From: JANNMJ01 sp031397815
GTDB lineage: Bacteria; Bacteroidota; Bacteroidia; Cytophagales; Hymenobacteraceae
Assembly: GCA_031397815.1 (NCBI GenBank)
Contig: JANNMJ010000082.1
Coordinates: 1 to 32,644 of the forward strand
Length of the DNA stretch: 32,644 bases
Reading direction: 5' to 3'
In this document: piece after piece, positions 26,598-32,644 of the stretch
Numbering within the stretch: the stretch's first letter is position 1
How the letters are laid out: the number at the start of each line of letters is the position of its first letter
Translations under genes and position numbers: made by a program
Notes under the pieces: model-generated
Database searches by the model: none
What the model was told of the DNA's origin: nothing
The model's input: the letters and a program-made list of their open reading frames with translations, nothing else

Positions 26598-26662
26598 TTT
26601 GATTTTAACACGAATTTTCGCGAAGCCTGAAATTCGTGTTAAAATTCGTGCTTATTCGTGGG
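26586..26662. repeat. 77-bp palindromic element between coaC and coaB
   Basis: The element starts CCCACGAAT and ends ATTCGTGGG. Its core is a perfect 15-bp inverted repeat (TTTTAACACGAATTT at 26603-26617; its complement at 26630-26644) around a 12-nt loop. The 8-9 nt between the outer and core arms do not match. The motif ATTCGTG or its complement appears five times. It is strikingly A/T-rich against its surroundings. It contains in-frame TAA, TGA and TAA codons, and a GTG at 26658 that can start coaB. Confidence 0.85.
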
Positions 26663-27338
26663 CAACAACATTTCTCTTACTCTCTTGCGCGTTCTAATTA
26701 CTGCCGGTCCTACCCACGAAGCTCTTGACCCGGTGCGCTTCATTGGCAATCATTCCACCGGAAAAATGGGCTATGCGCTGGCGGATGCCTTCGCGGCGGC
26801 CGGAGCCGACGTGATGCTCATCAGCGGCCCGACGGCTTTGCCAGACCCCACGCACCCCGCCATTCGGATAGTGCGCGTGGTGAGCGGACGCGAGATGCTG
26901 GCCGCGGCCGAAGCTGTGGCGCCCGATTGCGCGGTCTGGGTTTTCGCGGCGGCCGTGGCCGATTACCGGCCTGCCGAAGTGTCGGCGACGAAAATCAAGA
27001 AATCCGGCGACCGCCTCATGTTGGAGCTGGTGAAGAACGTGGATGTGGCTGCCACCCTCGGCGCCGGGAAGCGGCCCGGTGAGCAGTTTAGCGTCGGGTT
27101 TGCGTTGGAGACGAACGACGAGCTGGCGCACGCGCAGGGCAAGCTGCGGAACAAGAACTTCGATATGGTCGTGCTGAACTCGTTGGCTGACCCCGGCGCT
27201 GGTTTCGCCCACGATACCAACCGCGTTACGCTCGTGGACGCTGCTGGGGTGGTGCCGCTGCCGTTGCAGCTCAAAACGTCGGTCGCGCAGGAGATTGTGG
27301 CCGCCGTGCAGACTCGCTTTGCCGGCTGGCGCGTTTAG
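26658..27338 (+). CDS. coaB: Phosphopantothenate-cysteine ligase half of CoaBC
   Basis: The 226-residue protein joins cysteine to phosphopantothenate using CTP. ITAGPTHEALDPVRFIGNHS, then STGKMGYALADAFAAAGADV, AAAVADYRPAEV, KIKKSG and the FALETND block are the ligase hallmarks. The frame is the same as that of coaC (offset 609 bp), with three stop codons between. No ATG precedes ITAGPT; the GTG at 26658, within the palindrome, or a TTG at 26685 must serve. The linker that normally joins the domains is replaced by the repeat. The C-terminus is complete. Confidence 0.88.
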   Translation: MGNNISLTLLRVLITAGPTHEALDPVRFIGNHSTGKMGYALADAFAAAGADVMLISGPTALPDPTHPAIRIVRVVSGREMLAAAEAVAPDCAVWVFAAAVADYRPAEVSATKIKKSGDRLMLELVKNVDVAATLGAGKRPGEQFSVGFALETNDELAHAQGKLRNKNFDMVVLNSLADPGAGFAHDTNRVTLVDAAGVVPLPLQLKTSVAQEIVAAVQTRFAGWRV

Positions 27339-27497
27339 TGCTGACTTGGGCTGACTTGCGCCCACTTGTCCTAGCTTGGCGGAACCGCCCGCGCCGCCAA
27401 CTCCGTTGCCGTTCCGACCTTCGCACTCCCGTCGTGATTCGTCGTTGCCCGTTACTCGTCACTCGCTCTTAGCCGTCCCTTGCGGGAAAATTTCTTG

Positions 27498-28421
27498 ATG
27501 CGTTCCGTCCTTTCATTTTGCTCCTTTTGCTCCTTCTGTCTGATGAGCCTGATTGCCGTGCTGCCTGCCCGCGCGCAGGAGCTGCAATGCGAAGTGCGCC
27601 TCAACACCGACCGCGTGCAGATCACCGACCGCCAAATCATCAACGATATGGAGCGGGCGATGTCGGATTTTATGAATACCCGCCGCTGGACGAGCGACGT
27701 GGTGCGCCCCGAAGAGCGCATCAAATGCAAGATTTACGTGACGTTGCAGGAAGTGCCGCAGGTCGGGACGTACAAGGCGATTGTGCAGGTGGCGTCGCAG
27801 CGGCCGGTGTTCGGGACGGGGTACGAAACGCCGCTGCTGAGCGTCGTCGATAAAGGGTGGGAGTTTGATTACCTGCCGTCGCAGCCGCTTCAGTTTGCCG
27901 AGAACTCGTACACCTCGACGCTCTCGTCGCTGCTGTCGTTTTATGCTTACATGATTATTGGGATGGACCACGACTCGTTCCAGCGGCTCGGCGGGTCGCC
28001 GTATTACGACCGGGCGTTGCAGATTCTGACGAACACGTCGTCGCAGGTCGGGAACAACCCGGGTTGGAGCTCCCGCGATGATACCCGCGCCCGTTACTGG
28101 CTCCTGACCAACGTGCAGGATCCGCAGCTCGAACCGTTTCGGGTGGCGCTGTACCAGTATTTCCGCCTCGGTCTCGACCGTTTCGCTGAGAAGCCCGAGG
28201 AAGCGCGCGCTGCCATCGTGCTCGGGCTGCAAGGCATCCGCGATGCCGCTAACCGGCGCCCCGGCACGGCCATCGTCCGCGCCTTTTTCGAGGCCAAAGC
28301 CGATGAGCTGACCAACATCTTCAAGAACGACCCCAAGCGCGACGAGAAAGCCGCGATGTACACGCTGCTCACGGAAGTGGATGCGTCGAACACGCAGAAG
28401 TATCAGGTGTTGGCGAAGTAA
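27498..28421 (+). CDS. DUF4835 family secreted protein
   Basis: The ATG at 27498 gives 307 residues with a signal peptide cut near Ala-Arg-Ala-Gln (residue 27). Its core has an unusual Cys/Phe repeat (FCSFCSFC) from a short DNA repeat. ELQCEVRLNTDRVQITDRQI, FMNTRRWTSD, then VQVASQRPVFGTGYETPLLS and SLLSFYAYMIIGMDHDSF match DUF4835, a family almost restricted to Bacteroidota with no assigned function; it is often next to coaBC and recN, as here. The 159-bp gap before it contains GCTGACTTG repeated and no recognised gene. An upstream TTG start at 27480 is less likely. Confidence 0.88.
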   Translation: MRSVLSFCSFCSFCLMSLIAVLPARAQELQCEVRLNTDRVQITDRQIINDMERAMSDFMNTRRWTSDVVRPEERIKCKIYVTLQEVPQVGTYKAIVQVASQRPVFGTGYETPLLSVVDKGWEFDYLPSQPLQFAENSYTSTLSSLLSFYAYMIIGMDHDSFQRLGGSPYYDRALQILTNTSSQVGNNPGWSSRDDTRARYWLLTNVQDPQLEPFRVALYQYFRLGLDRFAEKPEEARAAIVLGLQGIRDAANRRPGTAIVRAFFEAKADELTNIFKNDPKRDEKAAMYTLLTEVDASNTQKYQVLAK

Positions 28422-28435
28422 AAACAGGATTGATT

Positions 28436-28660
28436 ATGGCTAACCTCAGCTATCAGCAAGACATTTTACGTGAGCTGGCCGATGCTCCAGCTCGCGTACA
28501 GCGTGAAGTGCTCGATTTTTTACTTTTTCTAAAAAATCGAACGCAACCTAAGCCTGATCTAGAACCGGTGGAAGCATTTCCAACTCACTTACTCAGTGAG
28601 GAAGTATTGGCTAAGGATTGGCTTACGGCAGAAGAAGACGAAGCATGGCGCGATTTATAG
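28436..28660 (+). CDS. Antitoxin-like protein (DUF2281/VapB-like)
   Basis: The ATG at 28436 gives 74 residues. The N-terminal half is helical (YQQDILRELADAPARVQREV, then LDFLLFLKNR), like DUF2281-type antitoxins, and the C-terminal half is acidic and Pro-rich (EEVLAKDWLTAEEDEAWRDL), the expected toxin-binding region. It overlaps the next gene by 16 bp, typical of a toxin-antitoxin pair. It lies 14 bp after the DUF4835 stop. No promoter or operator is evident, so it may depend on upstream transcription. Confidence 0.8.
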   Translation: MANLSYQQDILRELADAPARVQREVLDFLLFLKNRTQPKPDLEPVEAFPTHLLSEEVLAKDWLTAEEDEAWRDL

Positions 28661-28977
28661 CCGGAGAAGTCGTAGTAATCGACTTCCCTTTTTCTGATCT
28701 CAGCCAAGTAAAAAGACGTCCTGCGTTCGTTTTGGGCCAATCCGGAGTAGACGATGTGGTGCTCTGCCAGATTACTTCTCATGCGCCAGGGGAATCGACG
28801 GAGATAAATCTTTCTGTGACTGATTTTCTGACTGGTGGATTGAGTAGATCGTCCTTTGTTCGTGTGAGTAAGCTTTTTACACTCCAAGCAAGCCTTATTC
28901 AACGCCGAGCGGGAATGGTGAGTCCGGCAAAACTCACCGAAATCCGCGCTTCCCTTCGCCGCTTTTTAGGGCTTTAA
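28645..28977 (+). CDS. PemK/MazF-family toxin (mRNA interferase)
   Basis: The 110-residue protein starts at the ATG inside the antitoxin gene. GEVVVIDFPFSDLSQVKRRP (residues 7-26) followed by AFVLGQ is the family's opening with the conserved Arg-Pro; VVLCQITSH is the following strand, and LSRSSFVRVSKLFTLQ the third conserved block. MazF/PemK toxins cut mRNA and are held in check by the antitoxin. Its lower GC contrasts with recN and coaB, consistent with transfer into a conserved gene cluster. Residues needed for catalysis (Arg near 25, Thr/Ser in the second block) appear present, but activity cannot be judged. Confidence 0.85.
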   Translation: MARFIAGEVVVIDFPFSDLSQVKRRPAFVLGQSGVDDVVLCQITSHAPGESTEINLSVTDFLTGGLSRSSFVRVSKLFTLQASLIQRRAGMVSPAKLTEIRASLRRFLGL

Positions 28978-28982
28978 CGTCA

Positions 28983-29213
28983 ATGGGCACCCGCCAGCTA
29001 CGCCTTCTCGCCCCTGTTTCTGCCGATTCCCTGCGTCCGTTCCTCGGGCGACTCGTGCAGCTCGTCCTGACCGACGGCGAAGTGATGCGCGGCACGTTGC
29101 AGAGCGTCGGGCCGAGCGCGCTGCGGCTGCAAGTGAGCGCCCGCACTCCGGCGCGGGAAGTGTCTTTCTCTTTGCTCCGCGAACTCATCACTGATCAGGA
29201 TGCCAACCAATGA
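28983..29213 (+). CDS. Small Sm/LSm-like protein
   Basis: A 76-residue protein whose residues about 18-70 read like an Sm fold: LGRLVQLVLTDGEVMRGTLQ (bulky-Gly-strand-DG-RGTL pattern of Sm1), SVGPSALRLQVS, then REVSFSLLRELITD. No homologue was searched, so the assignment rests on pattern only. It starts 5 bp after the toxin stop and is probably co-transcribed. Alternative readings are a KOW-like RNA-binding domain or a PRC-barrel piece. The C-terminus ends in a short Asp/Gln tail. Hfq-like proteins are rare in Bacteroidota, so this deserves attention. Confidence 0.55.
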   Translation: MGTRQLRLLAPVSADSLRPFLGRLVQLVLTDGEVMRGTLQSVGPSALRLQVSARTPAREVSFSLLRELITDQDANQ

Positions 29214-29227
29214 CGCCCCGTTGCGTG

Positions 29228-29235
29228 TAGGTTTG
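29228..29235 (+). promoter_or_regulatory. Possible -7 element for recN, TAGGTTTG
   Basis: TAGGTTTG matches TAnnTTTG and lies 65 nt before the recN ATG. No TTG is seen at the -33 distance, so support is partial. Confidence 0.4.
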
Positions 29236-29300
29236 GGCCGCGCTTCCGGCGGAATCCGGCGCCTTCGTCTTCCCCCTGTATTGCCCCCTGTATCGTACTC

Positions 29301-30968
29301 ATGCTGGCTGATTTACGCATCGACAACTACGCCTTAATCGAGCATCTGCACCTGAAACCGTCGGGGCGGCTCACCATTATTACCGGCGAAACGGGCGCGG
29401 GTAAGTCGATTATGCTCGGCGCCATCGGGCTGCTGCTCGGCAACCGCGCCGATACGCGGCTGCTTTTCAATCAGAAGAGCAAATGCGTGGTGGAAGGGCA
29501 TTTCGATGTGGGGCATCACCCGGAAGTGCTGGATATTTTTCGGGCCGAAGACCTCGATGTCGAAGACGATGGAATGGCGATTCTGCGGCGCGAAATCACG
29601 CCCGCCGGGAAGAGCCGCGCCTTCGTCAACGATACGCCCGTGACGCTGGAAGTCCTGCGGCGCATCGGCGAGCATCTGGTCGATATTCATTCTCAGCACG
29701 ATACGCTGCTCCTCGCCGACGAAGCGTATCAGCTTTCGCTCCTTGATGCTTACGCCGGGCTGCTGCCGGTGCGGGCGCGTTACGGCGCCGCCTTCGCAGG
29801 ATTGCGGCAAGCCGAAGCTGATGCGCGGGCGCTCGAAAAGCACCTCGCGCAGCAGCAGCGCGAGCTGGATTACAACTCGTTTCTGCTGAATGAGCTGGAA
29901 GACGCCAAGCCGCGCACCGGCGAGCAGGAAGAGCTGGAAGAGGAGCTAAAACTCCTCGAAAACGCCGAGGAAATCAAGAGCAAGCTCACCCAAGCCGCCG
30001 ACGCCCTCACCGAGAGCGAGTACGCCGCGAGCGGCACGCTCAAGGGCGTGGTGAGCGTTTTAGGGCAGCTTGCGGGCTACGCCGACACGTACGCGGCGCT
30101 CCGCGAGCGTCTGCAAAGCGCCCTCATCGAAGTAAACGACATTGCCGACGAGCTGACGCAGGCCGAGCAGCGCACCGAAGCCGACCCTAAGCGCCTCGGC
30201 GTCATTGAGGAGCGGCTGAACCTGCTTTACACCTTGCAGCGCAAGCACGGCGTGCGCTCGCCGCAGGAGCTGCTGACGGTTTGGGACGATCTGCGCGGCC
30301 GCGTCGGGAATGTGCAGGAGCTGGAAACGCGCCTCGAAACCACGCGCACGGCCGTAAAAGCCGCCCGCGCCGACGTGCAGCGCATCGGGCAGGAGCTGAG
30401 CGAGGGGCGGAAGCTGGCGTTTCCGAAGTTCGAGCAGGAAACCCGCGATTTACTCGCCGAGCTGGGGATGCCGAACGCGCGGCTGGTCGTGCGCCACGAA
30501 CCGGCGCCCACCCCGCAAGCCAGCGGACTGGATGCCGTGGGGCTGCTGTTCACCGCGAACCGGGGCGCCAAGCCGCAGCCACTCGCCAAGGCGGCGTCGG
30601 GTGGGGAATTTTCAAGGTTGATGCTGGCGGTGAAGTATTTACTAGCCGACAAAACCGCCCTCCCGACCATCATCTTCGACGAGATTGACACCGGTATCAG
30701 CGGCGAAGTGGCGCTGAAAGTGGCCCGCTTGCTGCGGCAAATGGCCGCGCAGCACCAGTGCCTCGCCATCACGCACCTCCCCCAAATGGCCGCCGCCGGT
30801 GACCTGCACTACTTCGTCTACAAAGAGGAAACGCCGGAGCGCACCGTCTCACGCCTGAAAGTCCTCGACAAGAGCGAGCGCATCGCCGAAATCGCGCAGA
30901 TGATTGGCGGCACGACGCCCGGCAAAGCCGCCGTGCAAAGCGCGAAGGAGCTGCTGAAGGCGAGCTGA
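29301..30968 (+). CDS. recN: DNA repair protein RecN
   Basis: RecN is an SMC-like ATPase acting early in double-strand-break repair. The 555-residue protein has Walker A GETGAGKS near residue 31, the FVNDTPVTLEVLRRIGEHLV and DIHSQHDTLLL motifs (Q-loop area), a central coiled coil (about residues 160-370), the ABC signature AASGGEFSRLMLAVKYLL near 434 and Walker B LPTIIFDEIDTGISGEVALK. Length is normal. The start MLADLRIDNYALIEHLHL is standard. It follows a Bacteroidota-typical order after coaBC and DUF4835, here interrupted by the toxin-antitoxin unit. Confidence 0.97.
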   Translation: MLADLRIDNYALIEHLHLKPSGRLTIITGETGAGKSIMLGAIGLLLGNRADTRLLFNQKSKCVVEGHFDVGHHPEVLDIFRAEDLDVEDDGMAILRREITPAGKSRAFVNDTPVTLEVLRRIGEHLVDIHSQHDTLLLADEAYQLSLLDAYAGLLPVRARYGAAFAGLRQAEADARALEKHLAQQQRELDYNSFLLNELEDAKPRTGEQEELEEELKLLENAEEIKSKLTQAADALTESEYAASGTLKGVVSVLGQLAGYADTYAALRERLQSALIEVNDIADELTQAEQRTEADPKRLGVIEERLNLLYTLQRKHGVRSPQELLTVWDDLRGRVGNVQELETRLETTRTAVKAARADVQRIGQELSEGRKLAFPKFEQETRDLLAELGMPNARLVVRHEPAPTPQASGLDAVGLLFTANRGAKPQPLAKAASGGEFSRLMLAVKYLLADKTALPTIIFDEIDTGISGEVALKVARLLRQMAAQHQCLAITHLPQMAAAGDLHYFVYKEETPERTVSRLKVLDKSERIAEIAQMIGGTTPGKAAVQSAKELLKAS

Positions 30969-30998
30969 GTGGGTGGGGTTTTCCTCGGATGAGGGCGA

Positions 30999-31289
30999 GG
31001 GAAAACTGTGCGAAGCGAAGGGAAAACCGTGCGAAGAGGTGGAAAAACCGCGTGGATCGTTGATTCGACCACGCGAGGCGTTGATTCGATCACGTTAGTC
31101 GTTGATCGGACCGTGCGAGGCGTTAATTCGACCGCGTTACTCGTCGATTCGACTGCGTTACTCGTCGATTCGGCCACGTTACTCGTTGATTGGACCACGT
31201 TACCCGTTGATTCGACCGCGTTAACCTTTGATCGGACCGCGTTAGTCGTTGATCAGACCGCGTTAGTCGTTGATCGGGCCGCGCGAACG
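30999..31289. repeat. 21-bp minisatellite between recN and fabI
   Basis: Eleven head-to-tail 21-bp copies run from 31059 to 31289, built on the pattern GTTGATTCGACCGCGTTAG plus two bases. Three decayed copies (GGAAAACCGTGCGAAG type) precede them at 30999-31058. Copies differ by one to eight bases. The period is a multiple of three, so both strands stay open: the plus frame at 31008-31346 gives heptads of the form VDSTALL. There is no start context, and I treat this as a non-coding array. Confidence 0.85.
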
Positions 31290-31462
31290 AAAGGCCAAAA
31301 GGTGTACCTGTTTGGGTTGATGCAGTGCTTCTGTGATGGCCTTTGAGAAAGCCAGCTCGGAGCTAGGGTCGGTGTAAAAAACGCCCGTCCGGTACGCCAG
31401 GCGCCCTCCCCTCCTGCCGATTGCCTAACTTGCCGGACCAAATTTCCTCCCCCCCGAATTCA

Positions 31463-32287
31463 ATGGCTCATAATCTTCTCGCCGGCAAGCGCGGCATCAT
31501 CTTCGGCGCGCTCAATCAAGATTCCATCGCTTGGAAAGTGGCGCAGCGGTGCCATCAGGAAGGCGCCACGTTCGTTTTGACCAACGCGCCGTTGGCGATG
31601 CGGATGGGCGAAATCAACAAGCTGGCGGAAGAAACCGGCTCGACCATCATTCCCGCCGACGCTACCTCCGTCGAGGAGCTGACGAAGCTATTTGAGGGAG
31701 CCGTGGAAACGCTCGGCGGCAAGATTGATTTCGTGCTCCATTCCATCGGGATGAGCCCGAACATCCGCAAAGGCAAGGAGTACGGCGACCTCAACTACGA
31801 CTGGTTCCAGAAGACCCTCGACGTGTCGGCGCTCTCGCTGCACAAGATGCTCGCGGTGGCCGAAAAGCTCGATTGCCTCAACGAGTGGGGTTCGGTGGTG
31901 GCGCTGTCGTACATCGCCGCGCAACGCGTTTTCCCCGATTACACCGATATGGCGCAGGCCAAGGCGATGCTCGAAAGCATCGCCCGCAGCTATGGCTACC
32001 GGTTGGGCAAGCAGAAAAAAGTCCGCGTCAACACCATCTCGCAATCGCCGACGCGCACCACCGCCGGTAACGGCATCGAGGGCTTCGACGTGATGTACAA
32101 CTACGCCGACGCAATGGCGCCCCTCGGCAACGCTTCCGCCGACGCCTGCGCCGATTACTGCGTCTCGATGTTCTCGGACCTGACGCGCTACGTCACGATG
32201 CAAAACCTGATGCACGACGGCGGCTTCGGCTTCGTCGGCATCTCCGAAGGCATCGTCGAGATGCTGAATAAGCAATCGGCAGCGTAA
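31463..32287 (+). CDS. fabI: Enoyl-ACP reductase FabI
   Basis: FabI reduces enoyl-ACP with NADH in the last step of each fatty-acid elongation cycle. The ATG at 31463 gives 274 residues starting MAHNLLAGKRGIIFGALNQD, with the nucleotide-binding GALNQDSIAWKVAQ motif. FVLHSIGMSP and LSYIAAQRVFPDYTDMAQAK (the catalytic Tyr-x6-Lys is Y-TDMAQA-K) follow, then VRVNTISQSPTRTTAG. Length is normal. An earlier in-frame ATG at 31421 is rejected because the family starts at MAHN. The 173 bp between the minisatellite and this gene shows no clear TAnnTTTG box. A strong terminator follows. Confidence 0.96.
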   Translation: MAHNLLAGKRGIIFGALNQDSIAWKVAQRCHQEGATFVLTNAPLAMRMGEINKLAEETGSTIIPADATSVEELTKLFEGAVETLGGKIDFVLHSIGMSPNIRKGKEYGDLNYDWFQKTLDVSALSLHKMLAVAEKLDCLNEWGSVVALSYIAAQRVFPDYTDMAQAKAMLESIARSYGYRLGKQKKVRVNTISQSPTRTTAGNGIEGFDVMYNYADAMAPLGNASADACADYCVSMFSDLTRYVTMQNLMHDGGFGFVGISEGIVEMLNKQSAA

Positions 32288-32325
32288 GGCGCGGCCGGGG
32301 TTTTCCGGTTTTTTTTAATGAAGAA

Positions 32326-32361
32326 AGGGGCGCTGACCGGTGGGTCGGCGCCCCTTTTTTT
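32326..32361 (+). terminator. Rho-independent terminator of fabI
   Basis: AGGGGCGCTGACC pairs with GGTCGGCGCCCCT (13 bp, one G-U pair) around a 4-nt loop, followed by seven T. A weaker CCGG/CCGG hairpin with eight T lies at 32296-32316, just before it. Confidence 0.92.
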
Positions 32362-32370
32362 GGGGGTGGG

Positions 32371-32467
32371 TGTGCCCGTGCCGCGTGTGCCCGTGCCGCG
32401 TGTGCCCGTGCCGCGTGTGCCCGTGCCGCGTGTGCCCGTGCCGCGTGTGCCCGTGCCGCGTGTGCCC
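32371..32467. repeat. 15-bp tandem repeat, 6.5 copies
   Basis: Six identical head-to-tail copies of TGTGCCCGTGCCGCG, from 32371 to 32460, then the first 7 bases of a seventh copy, which run into the palindrome that follows. Identical copies suggest recent expansion. Confidence 0.95.
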
Positions 32468-32611
32468 GGGGTAGATTTTTTTTAAAAATCAACCCCGGGC
32501 TGTGGAGAAGAACCCCGTTGGGGTTCCCCGATTGATTGCGTAATGCGAACCCCAACGGGGTTCTTTTCCACAGCCCGGGGTTGGCGGCGCTTTGCGCCGA
32601 CTACCCCGGGC
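32464..32611. repeat. Nested palindromic element after fabI
   Basis: A 34-bp inverted repeat with one mismatch (32493-32526 and 32547-32580; CCCCGGGCTGTGG...GGGGTTC) surrounds a 20-nt centre. Outside it, GCCCGGGGTA (32464-32473) pairs with TACCCCGGGC (32602-32611). Between inner and outer arms each side has its own hairpin with a TTT loop: GATTTTT/AAAAATC on the left (32474-32490) and CGGCGC/GCGCCG on the right (32585-32599). No ORF is seen within. The last 33 bp of the window show nothing recognisable. Confidence 0.85.
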
Positions 32612-32644
32612 TCACACCCCCACCTCATAACACCGCGCTTCCGG

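Noticed and set aside
31059..31289. CRISPR array or tRNA-derived repeats
   Set aside because: Copies are direct, 21 bp, without spacers, so not CRISPR. The complement contains TCGAATC like a tRNA T-loop, but no acceptor or anticodon arms are present.
31008..31346. 112-codon frame with VDSTALL heptads as a real repetitive protein
   Set aside because: It has no promoter, no credible start, a GTG in decayed repeats, and the opposite strand is equally open. Kept as a DNA repeat.
32371..32467. CRISPR-like repeat
   Set aside because: The 15-bp units are identical and directly adjacent with no unique spacers.

Overview
The window looks like chromosome from a high-GC member of the Bacteroidota, most likely Cytophagales/Hymenobacteraceae (Hymenobacter-like; this is inference, no marker was searched). 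Reasons: a complete alternative complex III operon; families typical of the phylum (GSCFA, DUF4835, the RpoZ-like omega protein, OstA-like protein beside BamD); promoters of the Bacteroidota type (TTG, about 20 nt, TAnnTTTG); and almost no Shine-Dalgarno sequences.

Layout. 1-101: cut-off start of an IS1-type transposase (minus). 226-3008: four unrelated genes (DUF2059, Cys-rich membrane protein with a carboxypeptidase-regulatory-like domain, DUF1304, YitT family). 3232-12296: minus-strand actABCDEF operon with a consensus promoter in front of actA and a strong rho-independent terminator after actF. This is the quinol:cytochrome c (or oxidase) electron-transfer complex; no oxidase genes follow it here. 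12403-13763: divergent ribosomal operon rpsF-rpsR-rplI. 13818-19292: GSCFA-domain protein with a very long disordered tail, a YyaL/DUF255 thioredoxin-like protein and a GNAT acetyltransferase. 19393-20640: lower-GC stretch with a small lipoprotein and a small secreted protein of unknown function. 20644-22302: tilS with an unusual acidic N-terminal extension. 22639-32287: plus-strand run of envelope and housekeeping genes: OstA-like, bamD, omega-like rpoZ, coaC and coaB (split), DUF4835, a type II toxin-antitoxin pair, a small Sm-like protein, recN and fabI. 32288-32644: terminator, tandem repeats and a nested palindrome.

The most unusual material is repetitive. A 77-bp palindromic element (26586-26662) sits exactly between the two halves of what is normally a fused coaBC; it supplies the stop codon of the first half and the only clear start codon of the second. 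Two larger nested palindromes (22418-22702 and 32464-32611) share an architecture: matching arms that themselves contain small hairpins of different sequence. A 21-bp minisatellite (11 clear copies plus three decayed ones) separates recN from fabI, and a 15-bp array abuts the last palindrome. I see no CRISPR array, tRNA, rRNA or prophage. I found no clear defence or biosynthetic system; the candidates for novelty are the elements above, the fused six-heme ActA, the acidic TilS, the long-tailed GSCFA protein and the Sm-like protein.
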